Positions 11,163 through 22,119 are shown, counted from the stretch's first letter. The stretch: 64,000 nt of DNA from Rana temporaria (GCF_905171775.1 NC_053499.1:139225422-139289421), one strand, 5' to 3'. Numbers and translations are program-made. Notes: generated from the sequence alone by a model not told the origin.

Positions 11163-11487
11163 GTTCCATGATAGGCGTTTCCCAGCAGACAATATGTTTA
11201 GTGTTCAGCTTATCACGGACGTTCTCTCATCCTCGGACTCAGTTTCCCAGCAGACACTGTGTTCAGTGTTCCACCAATCACGGACATGCTTTCATCCTAG
11301 GATGAGAAAACGTCTATGATAGGCGGAACACTGAACACAGTGTCTGCTGGGAAACGCCTATCACGGAATGGACGCCCACAGCCTGTCACGAATATCAGGT
11401 ACACTGACTCGAGTATAAGCCGGGGGTATTTTCAGCCTTAAAAAAGGGCTGAAAAACTTGGCTTATACTCGAGTATATACGGTATGC
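11163..11487. repeat. CTCGAGTATAAGCC element with internal direct and inverted repeats
   Basis: The right part is the hairpin ACTCGAGTATAAGCC...GGCTTATACTCGAGTA followed by TATACGGTA. The left part contains two ~66-base direct repeats beginning TTTCCCAGCAGACA and an inverted third copy ending TGTCTGCTGGGAAACG. Relatives lie at 27655-27885 and 44527-44893, each with a different tandem repeat beside the hairpin. Confidence 0.7.
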
Positions 11488-11801
11488 CAAAAGCTACAAG
11501 CACCAGGCTACTGACATCTAGAAAAAAAATATATCAGGGCATGAGATGGCATGCTTGTTATATATTACAACATGCAGTCTGTATAAGCTTAAAATAATGA
11601 ACACATAGAAACTGCATTAGAAATCTTACAGGTCAAGAGCTTCAGGCAATGTCATCCTTGTCAAACTGCCTAAAGCATCTCTATGCGGTAACTGTCAGCT
11701 ACAGAGGTAACTTAAAAGTGGAATAGATCCATACTTACAAGAATAGCAAGACATCAATATTAATCAATAGGTTCCAATGCTAATCAATAGAAATTAATAT
11801 C

Positions 11802-13251
11802 TTAAAGTAATTCATAAGTCTCCTTTTTTTTCAATAAAAATAACAAACATGTTATATTTACCTGCTCTGTTGCAGTGGATTTGCACAGAGCAGGCCAGAT
11901 CCTCCACTTCTCAGGTGCCTCTTTGGTGCTCCTGGCCCCTCCCTCCTGTTGAGTGCTTCCACAGCAAGCAGCTTGCTATGGGGGGGATCCAAGTTGAGTC
12001 ACAGCTCCATTCAGACACTGAGATGTAGGCCTCACCCCCTCTCCCCCCTGATTGGCTGACTGGTTTTGGTTGACAGCAGCGGGAGCCAATGGCACTGCTG
12101 CTGTATCTCAGCCAATCAGGAGGGAGAGTCTCTGGTGACCGAGACACTCGTGGAAATCACTGGACAGAGATAGGGCTCAGTTAAATTTTAGGGGGATCGA
12201 ATAAAATACATTAACCACTTAAGCCCCGGACCAAAATGCTGTCTAAAGACCCAAGGTGTTTTTACAGTTCGGGACTGCATCGCTTTAACAGACAATTGCG
12301 CGGTCATGCGACGTGGCCCCCAAACAAAATTGGCGTCCTTTTTTCCCCCACAAATAGAGCTTTCTTTTGGTGGTATTTGATCACCTCTGCGGTTTTTATT
12401 TTTTGCGCTATAAACAAAAATAAAGCGACAATTTTGAAAAAAATGCAATATTTTTTACTTTTTGTTATAATAAATATCCCCCAAAAACATATATAAAAAC
12501 ATTTTTTTCCCTCAGTTTAGGCCGATACGTATTCTTCAACCTATTTTTAGTAAAAAAAATCGCAATAAGCGTTTATCGATTGGTTTGCGCAAAATTTATA
12601 GCATTTACAAAATAGGGGATAGTTTTATTGCATTTTTATTAATTATTTTTTTTTTACTACTAATGGCGGCGATCAGCGGTTTTTTTCGTGACTGCGACAT
12701 TATGGCGGACACTTCGGACAATTTTGACACATTTTTGGGACCATTGTCATTTTCACAGCAAAAAATGCATTTAAATTGCATTCTTTATTGTGAAAATGAC
12801 AGTTGCAGTTTGGGAGTTAACCACAGGGGGCGCTGTAGGAGTTAGGGTGCATCTAGTGTGTGTTTACAACTGTAGGGGGGTGTGGCTGTAGGACTGACGT
12901 CATCGATCGAGTCTCCCTATAAAACGGATCACTCGATCGATGCGCCGCCACAGTGAAGCACGGGGAAGCCGTATTTACACACGGCTCTCCCCGTTCTTCA
13001 GCTCCGGGGAGCGATCGCGACGGAGCGGCTATAAACAAATAGCCGCGCCGTCGTCCAGGATCGCTCCCCAATCGAACCCGACCGCCGCATGTAGCGGGGT
13101 GGGGTCCCGATCGGACCCCCCACCCGCTAGAAGGCAAGGACGTACATGTACGCCCATGTGCCTGTACGTGCCATATTGTGGACGTACATATACATGCAGG
13201 GGTCGGGAACTGGTTAAGATAAAAAACCTTCTGACTTTACAACCCCTTTAA
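11802..13251 (+). mobile_element. Family 4 (TTAAAG, T2/Kolobok-like) element with nested family 2 element
   Basis: Left end TTAAAGTAATTCATAAGTC and right end CTTTACAACCCCTTTAA. The body has ATGTTATATTTACCTGCTC and GGATTTGCACAGAGCAGG, GGCCCCTCCCTCCTGTTGAG and two ATTGGCTGA..CCAATCAGG blocks. A complete family 2 element occupies 12211-13217. Relatives are at 23234-23673 and 42494-42790. The frames inside, minus 78 codons and others, are not genes. Confidence 0.75.
12211..13217 (+). mobile_element. Full-length family 2 TTAA element (reference copy)
   Basis: About 1.0 kb, from TTAACCACTTAAGCCCCGG to GTCGGGAACTGGTTAA, with TTAA at both ends (12211-12214 and 13214-13217), as expected for a TTAA-specific transposase of piggyBac or Kolobok type. 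Block order: GCGATTCGG-like start, ACAATTGCGCGGTCATGCG, TTTCTTTTGGTGGTATTTG, ATAATAAATATCCCC, GGCGGCGATCAGCGG, then a GC-rich segment from 12890. That segment has TGACGTCA at 12895, TATAAAA at 12918 and a GCGATCG-rich stretch to 13110. No protein is encoded. Confidence 0.85.
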
Positions 13252-13524
13252 GTGGAAAAAGATATGCATTTCAAAGTACATGTTGTACATGTTGTGTTGC
13301 TATGGTTATGTTAGTGACATTCTCATGGAACAGGAAGCGATATTGGCAGGAAGTAGAGGGAGGGAACAAAGGACTTGAACACAGCCATGTGCTGAACACA
13401 AGGGAGCAGAGAGTCGTTTTTGAGGAGCAAGAAGCAGTCTGGAAGAGCTAAAGACTAAAATAAATAATGACCCAAAGTTAGAAAAGAAAAAGCATGAACG
13501 CAGGGTCACCATGACAGGGTTAAA
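13252..13524. other. Unclassified sequence between repeats
   Basis: Contains TACATGTTGTACATGTTGTG, a short dyad, and a GGCAGGAAGTAGAGGGAGGG stretch of the sort found in several frog repeats. No element ends or exon recognised. Confidence 0.3.
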
Positions 13525-14143
13525 AGGAGTGTCCGAAGTGTCCGCCATAATGTCACAGTACCGAAAAAAAATGCTGATCGCCACCATTACTAGTAAAAAA
13601 AATATATATTAATAAAAATGCCATAAAAATACCCCCTATTTTGTAAACGGTATAACTTTTGCGCAAACCAATCAATAAACGCTTATTGCGATTTTTTTTT
13701 ACGAAAAATATGTAGAAGAATACGTATCGGCCTTAACTGAGGAAAAAAAAGGTATAACTTTTGCGCAAACCAATCAATAAACGCTTATTGCGATTTTTTT
13801 TTACGAAAAATATGTAGAAGAATACGTATCGGCCTTAACTGAGGGAAAAAAAAGTTTTTTTTATATTTTTTGGGGGGATATTTATTATAGCAAAAAGTAA
13901 AAAATATTCTTTTTTTTTCAAAATGGTCACTCTATTTTTGTTTATAGCGCAAAAACTAAAAACCGCAGAGGTGATCAAATACCACCAAAAGAAAGCTCTA
14001 TTTGTGGGGAAAAATGACGCCAATTTTGTTTGGGAGCCACGTCGCACGACCGCGCAATTGTCAGTTAAAGCGACGCAGTGCCGAATCGCAAAGAGTGCTC
14101 TGGTCTTTTGGGCAGCAATATGGTCCTGGGGTTAAGTGGTTAA
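13525..14143 (-). mobile_element. Family 2 element with an internal 102-bp tandem duplication
   Basis: Minus-strand copy: GTGTCCGAAGTGTCCGCC at left, ATACCACCAAAAGAAAGC near 13980, and GGGGTTAAGTGGTTAA ending at 14143. The segment beginning GGTATAACTTTTGCGC occurs at 13649 and again at 13751, giving a near-perfect 102-bp direct duplication. The left terminus is missing. Confidence 0.85.
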
Positions 14144-14255
14144 AAAATCCTTGTCACAAGATTTCCTTCTACAGCCATGAAGTTAAGATAGATAGAGAAT
14201 GTGGATGGAAATAAAGAGATATCAGATGCATACCAAGAGCTTGTCTGAACTGAAG

Positions 14256-14712
14256 TTAAAGCGGAGTTCCAACCACAATTAGCATTTTTCTAATGTATGT
14301 CCTTTCATCCTGCGTTTTTATAATATAAATCCGGTCACTTACTATTTTACAATCCACCGCCGATCCGCATAGATATTCAAAAAATATATTTTATAAAACT
14401 ATATCTACACCGTTGTCATTTTGCTTGTGGGCATTGTGAAGCCTACAGGCACTTACTTCCTGGAAGTCTTGGATGGGGAGTGATAATTGGGTAGCGCACT
14501 GCATCCTGGGAAATGATGACACACATTTCCCAGGAGCATTAGAGGGAGATGATGTCAGAATCCTAGGTGATTTCAAAGGCAGATTTCATGGGACTGCATA
14601 GCAACAGGCATTTCCAGATGAGTAAAAAAAAATGTTTTCCTTTTTTTTTCTTTTTTAGGCATAAGCTACAGTTTAAAGCAAAATTGTTTTTTTGATGGAA
14701 CCTCCACTTTAA
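14256..14712. mobile_element. Family 4 (T2/Kolobok-like) MITE, 457 bp
   Basis: Begins TTAAAGCGGAGTTCCAACC and ends GGAACCTCCACTTTAA, with terminal inverted repeats of about 17 bases (one or two mismatches) that include the TTAA target. Non-coding. The internal text GGATGGGGAGTGATAATTGG and CATCCTGGGAAATGATGAC resembles other frog MITEs. Confidence 0.8.
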
Positions 14713-15839
14713 ACAGGCAGGGGTCTCCTGGTATGTTTAACAACAACAGTGTGTATGACACAATTTTGTTGTTTCGCTCAGTGGTGTTACAGAAACAATA
14801 GTAGGAAAGGACACCCCTACTGAGTCCATGGCCTGGGGAGCATAGCTATGACACTGTCTTAATAATTCTTTACTCTTTCTCTGTGGGAGTATTGCCATTG
14901 AATTTTTATTAGCTAATACAGATTTTTGGCTTAGAATTTCTTACATTGTGTTATGCACTCATATGACCTTAAAATATAGTCATTTAAGAAGAATCGTGTG
15001 AATCCATAAAAAAAAATATCCACCTGGGAAAAGAGAAGTGTAGACGCGCTACTGATGGTACGATACTACAAAACTGTACATACATCTATTGTTTAGAGTC
15101 TTTTCAATGTACTAAATCCAGCCAGCATGAACAAGGCAACTCGTGTTTTTTGGAAGAAGGTTGACAATCATAGTGCATGTATTTCTCCCATGACAGTTAT
15201 CCTTTGTAGAGGATTCTAAAGAAATTTGATGAGGATGGGGTGCTCTTCTATTTAATTAAATGAAAAGATTTTCAACTAACATAGCCTAACATAGAAAGAA
15301 CTGCTCAAGGTCAGGGTAAAAACATCAAACAGACTGCAGAAAATGAGAGGAACCCTCTAGCATAGCCTACAGTTAACAGCAAGGAGAAGCTACCCCTGCC
15401 TACTCTATTTTGCTGTTCAGTGCAAAATGATTATCTCCCCCCCCCCATCCATCCCACTCATAAATAATAAAAAAAATACTATTTATAAGCCCTTACTCAC
15501 TGTCACCCCATGATCCACCACTGCAGTTTGGGTCCACTGCTGTCCAGTCTTATTACCAACCCCATTTATTGCCATTGGAGTCTTCAGGATCTGTGAGAAC
15601 CCCACCTATGGACAGCCAAAAGGATGTACCCCCATAACTAAGCAGCAACGTGAACCACCCCCCCCCCTCAAGAAAAACCCTCTCACTCTTCAGTCCAGAA
15701 GAATGAAGACTTGGGACCATTGAATATTTGGGATAAATAAATAGGCGAGGCATAGGAGATCAAATCAAGACACCACATCCCGGTAAATAAACAACAGGAA
15801 AAATGGGAAAGGGTGAAAAACCCTGGGATTTTAAAGGTG
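14713..15839. other. Apparently single-copy sequence
   Basis: No termini, tandem repeats or coding evidence. Poly-C runs near 15438 and 15659. The frames at 15553-15913 (minus) have no recognisable motif. Confidence 0.4.
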
Positions 15840-16075
15840 TCGTGATAAATGGTAGATCCAAACAGATATAATAAACAAGCAAATAATTTATTGAAAAATA
15901 TAAGACATTTCATAAAAAAGAGAGATACAAAACATTGGTGATCCCTGGGATTATTAACGGCTTCGAGTAAAAGCCGCAGCAGAACCTGTTAAGAGGATGC
16001 CCGACATGTTTCACTCAAGGAGAGAGCTTCATCAGGAGCAATGTAACAGGATAAACTAAAAAATACAAAGAAATA
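15840..16075 (-). mobile_element. Retroelement-like 3' end with CTGATGAAG..GAAACATG motif
   Basis: Read on the minus strand it has CTCCTGATGAAGCTC, a small stem, GAGTGAAACATGTCGGG, then an AT-rich tail with TTTTTCAATAAATT and an AATAAAC-type end. The same plan (stem, GAAACATG, U-rich run, AATAAA) recurs near 22200, 29435, 30620 and 47560. I infer a shared type of retrotransposon 3' end but cannot name the family. Confidence 0.5.
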
Positions 16076-16406
16076 ATAATCCATAAACATTGAGCATTGT
16101 GAACAATGCCATAATTATAGCAACATTGCACAATACCCTCATTGTCAAAACAAATATACACTGTAGTTATCAACTGAAGATAATCAAATATTGGGAATAC
16201 ATAAATTTGGGATATGTATGTGTCCTATGCCTGCCTTCCCATCTCAAAAAGTTGGGAGGTATGGTTATAGCTGCAAAGGGTGGGCCAACTCAATACTGAA
16301 CCCTACGTACTAAGACTGGGATGCCATTAAAGTTCATGTGCGTGTTAAGGCAGGCATCCCAATACATTCGGTAATATAGTGTAGATAGATAGATATATCT
16401 TCTAGC

Positions 16407-16548
16407 GCAGGGGTAGGAAACCTGGGAGCCCTCCAGCTGTTGTGGAACTACATTTCCCATGATGCATTGTAAGTCTGGCAGTTACAATTACTCCCAGAGG
16501 CATGATGGGACTTTTAGTTCTGCAACAGCTGGAGGTTGCCTATTCAAG
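16407..16548. mobile_element. hAT-like MITE remnant
   Basis: CAGGGGTAGGAAACC at the left and GGAGGTTGCCTATTCA at the right, enclosing CCTCCAGCTGTTGTGGAAC and its inverted partner GTTCTGCAACAGCTGGAGG. This is the widespread CAGGGGT..CTCCAGCTGTTG hAT-type MITE. The right terminus is degraded and no 8-bp target duplication is legible. Confidence 0.7.
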
Positions 16549-17482
16549 TGACTCCATGAATTTCGAATAATCCAATGACCTTCACTTTGGAGGTATTTAA
16601 AAAGCCAGTTTGATTTCACTTTCCAAACCACCTCTACAAGTTAAAACTAATCACCAAACTCCAAACCTTCAAACCAATACAATGTAAACCCTAGTGTGTT
16701 ATGCTCTATCATTTTCAATAATATCAGTGAATTTAAAGATTATATATAAACCACATCAATTCGCAACTGTTTTCATTGAAATGTTGTTCAAAAACAATAT
16801 TTTCAAACCCAAGCTTCAAGGGAACGAGAGACTATTTTTTGATACAAAGCAGATAATTGTGGGATTATGGAATGTAATCCATAGCAGATAGATTTTGTTC
16901 TTAAGACAGCTCTAGTACAGTTATTAGTTCTAACACAGAAACAATCTCTGTGATTTTTCTCTACTAAGGCAAGCTGTATGAGAACATGTACCATGTGTCG
17001 AGTGTGGGGTTCATTTCAGATGGTGCACTGTGCTGCCAAGGAATTGAACATTGTAGCACAATCATATGCAGTTTATTAATACACCAGAAGGATAGAGACA
17101 AAGTGGGATAGAAGTCAGGGAAAGCGTGCACACTTTGAATGACACTAGCCATTCCTTTCATTTTAGACCAATGGTAAATGTATCATTGAAGCATACCTAA
17201 AAACAAGAATGAAATATATTCCAGCTTGGCAGTACTTAGATATGATGGTTGCAATCTATCCACCTTCCCACTTCACCTTTTTTGCATAAAATAAGATAAA
17301 GTACAATGAAGTAAGTGAGGTCCTTTAGTTGCAGCTGGAATGAAGAGCTGGGAACTCACCACTGGTTCCAATACTGACAAGAAAGATTGAGTTTTTGTAT
17401 CATAGCATAGAGTGGTAACTGTGGATACAACGTATGTAAAAGCGTGCCACGTCCTATGAATATAGAATAACTAGGGCTGTGG
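16549..17482. other. Apparently single-copy AT-rich sequence
   Basis: No recognised repeat or exon. Contains a short GATA run just upstream (16383-16397) and many homeodomain-type ATTA motifs, which are expected by chance in AT-rich DNA. Confidence 0.4.
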
Positions 17483-17518
17483 AAATTAAAGATTAATTCC
17501 TTGATTAATCTTTAATTT
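17483..17518. repeat. Perfect 15-bp-arm hairpin
   Basis: AAATTAAAGATTAAT, a 6-base loop TCCTTG, then ATTAATCTTTAATTT. It sits just inside a GGGCTGTGGAAATT start and a GATCGATC patch, so it may be the end of a diverged mobile element. Confidence 0.75.
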
Positions 17519-17689
17519 TTTTGATCGATCAAAATTCTTCAGTATTTGTGGTGCAACGGATCATAAATGATCAGTGATCCGAACGGGTCACCATTTGCGG
17601 ATCGGCACACCATGTGATCCGCGGAGCTCCGCTGCTGCCTCGTCCATAGGAAAGGCCGTGGCTTCGGCCAAGCTCCCAGAGCGGCGGCC

Positions 17690-18613
17690 ATCTTGGCCCA
17701 CCCGGCAGCGGCCTTTTACAGCGGCAGGTCGGCTCGGCTGCGCAAAATCACGTAATATAATGTGATTTCGCATTTCAGCCACTAGGGGCGCGCGCGCCCC
17801 CTGCTCGCCCCTGGTGCGGACGTGCGTGCCCGGCGGGCGCAATCACCGCCGGGCACCCGCGATCGATCGTTACAGAGCGAGAACTGGGAGCTGTGTGTTT
17901 TCAGGGGGAGAAATGACTGATCGCATGTTCATACAATGTATGAACAGCGATCTGTCATTTCCCCTAGTCAGTCCCACCCACCCTTCAGTTAAAACACACC
18001 TAGGGAACATAATTAAACCCTTCCTCGCCCCCTAGTGTTAACCCCTTCCCTGCCAGTGAAATTTTTACAGTAATCAATGCATTTTTATAGCACTGATCGC
18101 TATAAAAATGCCAATGGTCCCAAAAATGTGTCAAAAGTGTCCGAAGTGTTCGTCATAAGGTCGCAGTACCGATAAAAATCGCATATCGCCGCCATTACTA
18201 GTAAAAAAATTAAATATTAATAAAAATGCCATAAAACTACCCCCTATTTTGTAGACGCTATAACTTTCTCTCAAACCAATCAATAAACGCTTATTGTGAT
18301 TTTTTTTTATGAAAAATATGTAGAAGAATACGTATCGGCCTAAACTGAGGCAAACATTTTTTTTTATATATATTTTGGGGGATATTTATTATTTATTACA
18401 CTCTATTTTTGTTTATAGTGCAAAAAATAAAAACCGCAGAGGTGATTAAATACCACCAAAAGAAAGCTCTATTTGTGGGAAAAAAAGGATACCAATTTTG
18501 TTTGGGAGCCACGACGCACGACCGTGCAATTGTCAGTTAAAGCGACTCAGTGCCGAATCGCAAAAAGTGGCCGGTTATTGACCAGCAAAATGGTCCAGGG
18601 CTAAAGTGGTTAA
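17690..18613 (-). mobile_element. Family 2 element, nearly full length
   Basis: Minus-strand copy: the GC-rich segment (GCGGCAGGTCGG, GGGGCGCGCGCGCCCC) lies at the left, GTGTCCGAAGTGTTCG at 18134, TACCACCAAAAGAAAGC at 18451 and the terminus GGGCTAAAGTGGTTAA ends at 18613. The left TTAA end could not be identified, so the limit is approximate. Confidence 0.75.
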
Positions 18614-18795
18614 AGAGTACATCGGAACAAAGAGTAAGTATGGACACCCTTACCGGACAAGTTGGACCTCCTATTTCAGCAAGGTCATATGGGCCTGCAG
18701 AAAAAGCCCTCAGCAGGGTCTCAGTAGATCACAATCGTATACACCACTCGGCTCCTATCGGCTCCTCACGGCTGCCTGATCCACTGTGTCCCTTA
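18614..18795. other. Short spacer
   Basis: Between a family 2 and a family 3 element. It contains CGGCTCCTATCGGCTCCTCACGG (tandem CGGCTCCT). It forms part of a 194-codon plus-strand frame that runs into the family 3 element and is not a gene. Confidence 0.4.
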
Positions 18796-19227
18796 TGCCG
18801 CATACACACGATTGGTCAATCCGATGAGAATGGTCTGATGGACCGTTTTCATCAGACCAAACCGATCGTGTGTGGGATCGTGTGTGGGCCCCATCGGTTA
18901 TTTATCCATCAGTTAAAAAATGTGAAACTTGTTTTAAAATTAACCGATGGATACCTAACCGATAGAATAAAAACGATCGTCTGTAGGCACGTCCATGGGT
19001 TAAAAATCCACGCATGCTCAGAATCAAGTCTACGCATGCTTGAAAGCATTGAACTTCATTTATTTTTCAGCACGTCGTTGTGTTTTACGTCACCGCGTTC
19101 TGACACAATCGTTTTTTTAACTGATGGTGTGTAGACACGACTGATCATCAGTCAGCTTCATCGACTAACTGATGGAAAAATCCATCAGACTGTTCTCATC
19201 AGATTGCCCGATCGTGTGTACAGGGCA
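18796..19227. mobile_element. Family 3 MITE, ~430 bp
   Basis: Left end TA|TGCCGCATACACACGAT, right end ATCGTGTGTACAGGGCA|TTA. Internal ACCGATCGTGTGTGGGA, CGCATGCTCAGAATCAAG and TTTTACGTCACCGCG are family hallmarks. It has no transposase; the long plus-strand frame through it is chance. Confidence 0.82.
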
Positions 19228-19287
19228 TTAGAAAGGGTCTCTCCCTGGAGTGAAAATCCGCTCATAGACTCAGAATATTCTCACCTT

Positions 19288-20072
19288 GGGCCAGATTCTC
19301 AAAAGAGATACGACGGTGTATCTCAAAATACACTGTCGTATCTCTGTTTTTGGCCCCGGGTATCTATGCGTCTGATTCCTAGAATCATTTACGCATAGAT
19401 ATGGCGTAGATCCGACAGGTGTAAGTCACTTACACCGTCGGATCTTAGATGTAATTCTACGCTGGCCGCTAGGTGACGTTTACGTTGATTTCTCATTTGA
19501 CTATGCAAATGAGCCTGATACGCCGATTCCCGAACGATTTTGCACCGCCTCGTCGTCATTTACGTTGTTTCCATAAGCGTAAGGTTACCCCTGCTATATG
19601 AGGGGTAACCTTACATCAGTCCGCCGTATGCCATGTTAAGTATGGCGTCGGGTCAGCGTTGTCTTTTTCCGTTGCTTACGTCGTTTTACTAAGTCGTTCG
19701 CGAATAGGACTTTACGTCAATGACGCTCACGTCGGCTTCATTGACGTTTTCCGTCGTGAGCTGGAGCATGCGCACTGGGCTATTTTTACGGCCGGCGCAT
19801 GCACAGTTCGATCTGCGCGGGGGCGCGCTTAATTTAAATACAAGCCGCCCCCTTTGAATTACGCGGCCATACGCCTGGCCATTTACACTACGCCGCCGCA
19901 AATTACGGAGCAAGTGCTTGGAGAATGAGTGAGTGAGTGAGAGACTTGTAAAGCGCAACACATGCGAACTGAATCGCCTCTGGGCGAATACAGCACTTGC
20001 TCCAGTAAGTTGTGGCGGCGTAGTGTAAATGGCTTACACTATGCCGCCGCGGATTCTATGTGAATCTGCCCT
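19288..20072 (-). mobile_element. Family 1 MITE with CTT target duplication
   Basis: Termini GGGCCAGATTCTCAAAAG and GTGAATCTGCCCT; CTT flanks both ends (19285-19287 and 20073-20075). The core appears as ATGTTAAGTATGGCG near 19636 (minus strand). A (GAGT)n-containing insertion at about 19921-19990, GAGTGAGTGAGAGACTTG then TAAAGCGCAACAC, interrupts the right arm. Confidence 0.87.
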
Positions 20073-20079
20073 CTTGTCT

Positions 20080-20640
20080 TCTGTCCCCAGCAAGCCTTTG
20101 ATTTTCTATTCATTCAATTGATCATGTATGTCTTATTTGCTTCACTAGATTGTTTAATTTTAGCGCGACCTTATTTCTCTTTTTTGTGAATACATCTTGT
20201 TTGTTAGATATACCGTACTTTTATATGAACAAAGGTTTGTGGTTGACGGGGTCCTTACTTATTTCTGTGTCATAAACATGTGTTGTACTTCTAATCACCT
20301 GGAATTATAACCCAGCAGTACTTAATTAAATCACGCACCTTGGTCATTTGTCACCAGGTGTAATTTACATTTAGGCTTGCCAGCTGGTCCAAATAGTCGT
20401 CCTTTTGGAAGCTGAATATAAATGCAGGCACCAGACAGACATGGTGGCTATTGACACTGGCTCAGTATGAATGAGACATTTGTCAGGTCACCTGTTGCCT
20501 GTTCTGATAGCTGTGAACACAATGTAATTGCTAATCCGCATGAAGTATGGGTATTGTACTTGACTACCCGCTGAGATTTGTACCTGCTTATAAAATGCAG
20601 TAAACTACATACTAATTATACCCATCTTTTAGAGAATTTA
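20080..20640. other. Single-copy block, candidate conserved non-coding DNA
   Basis: No repeat structure and no coding frame, yet balanced composition rich in factor-like motifs: CACCTG/CAGGTG E-boxes at about 20298, 20355 and 20490, TTAATTAAAT near 20323 and TGTAATTGCTAATCC near 20522. This texture resembles developmental enhancers. It is inference only; alignment to other frogs would decide. Confidence 0.3.
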
Positions 20641-22119
20641 TATGGGAGAATTAAAATTTTTGTTTCTCGCAGAGGGATATCTAATATAAATATATTTTAG
20701 GCGGTATGAATACATTCAGCAAGCCCCTAAGAAGTGATTAGTGAAGATTCCATAATACATGACTGAATTGATGTCTTTTGATGCTGCTGAATGACTGTGC
20801 CATTTTCTTTTTTTTTTCCCATTAAAATTTACTGTGTTTTATTATATTTAAAAAAAAAACACTCTGGAAGCTTACAGTTTATGCAATTAGGTGACAGATG
20901 GTGTTGGAATAGAATGGCTGTGTGGCTTGTCAAATACCTGACAAATTTCAGAGAGATGCAGTTTTTAACTCCTTATACCAAAGGTTAAAACACAAGTTAA
21001 AAAAAAAAAAAAAAAAAAAACATAAAATGTTATGAAGCTTCTCTACCTCCCCTGATAAAATGTCCAAGTTGTAAGTGCATAGGAATCCATGCAACTATTT
21101 CCAAATCTGGCATAAATATCAAATGCTTCCTTTGTACCAGGATAGCTGGAGCTGTGCTGTATTCTGTATATGTACTGCCAACAGAATTCCCTGCATTTAA
21201 AAAAAAATCTTATTTCAGTACTGGGATTGATCATGTGACTATGGCAGACAGACCTTGGCATTGAAAGCTAAACTCCAGGTATGAGCTGTATTGCATGGTT
21301 ATATTAATCCAGCTTGCAAGTATGCATTTCTAATACCAGGGGGGCCGCTGGGTAGCTGATAACTACTCATAGGTGTGTGTTTAGACCCACGATATTTCAC
21401 CAAAGCCCCCTAATGGGGCTCTTTAAAAAAATAGAAAAACTGATAAAAAAAATGGAAATAATAATAAAACGAAAATTGCAAAAAATTATTAAAAAAATTT
21501 AATTATAAAATAGTAAAAATAAAAACAGCTGACACTGTCCACTGCCCCACTGATGCCAACAGTATATACTGTATACGTGTGCACACATATATGTGTTTGT
21601 GCTTTGGGGTGCACACCCAAATGCAATAGGCTGTGCACACCTATGCAACCACTATAGTAGTCATCTCTACTACAGTGATAGCTGGGTCTTGTGCAATCAG
21701 CATTCCTTATGTACTTCTACCACAAGGGGTCAATTTCTCAGCGCTGTCGCCATTAATATAAAACCTTGCATTTGATGCATTCTCTGATTGCATTCTCCTC
21801 TTCACTACATCCAATCTCAGAGTACATTTTAATCATTAGAAAAGATACAAGGCATTCTATTAATGGTTGATATACCGGGCAACTGTAGTCAGTGTGCAGA
21901 GGTTAACCACTAACACAGAATCTGAGCTGGACCCAAAAAACTGGTGGCTATTGCTGTAGTGACACCAACTACTACAATGATTGTTAGCTTCCCCAGCAGC
22001 CCAAGTATGATGAGATATGGATGCTTACATAGTGCTAAGCTGGACCATTAAGAACTCATCCCATGAGAACTTTTTATCATCCAGAAATTGGCAGAACCAG
22101 TGGGATTATGGACGTAAAT
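20641..22119. other. Mostly single-copy AT-rich sequence
   Basis: Contains a 20-base poly-A tract at 20999-21020, an A-rich low-complexity patch at 21420-21530, and a (GT/CA)-type patch at 21560-21605. No exon or element termini recognised. Confidence 0.4.

Noticed and set aside
15985..16045. Active hammerhead ribozyme
   Set aside because: The CUGAUGA and GAAA parts are present, but an extra A precedes stem II and stems I and III are not convincing; kept only as a lower-interest observation.
17620..17870. CpG island / gene promoter
   Set aside because: The GC-rich patch is the usual GC-rich segment of a family 2 element, as at 12950-13110.
18550..19134. 194-codon plus-strand frame
   Set aside because: It starts in a family 2 terminus, crosses a spacer and ends in a family 3 MITE; a chance frame across three unrelated repeats.
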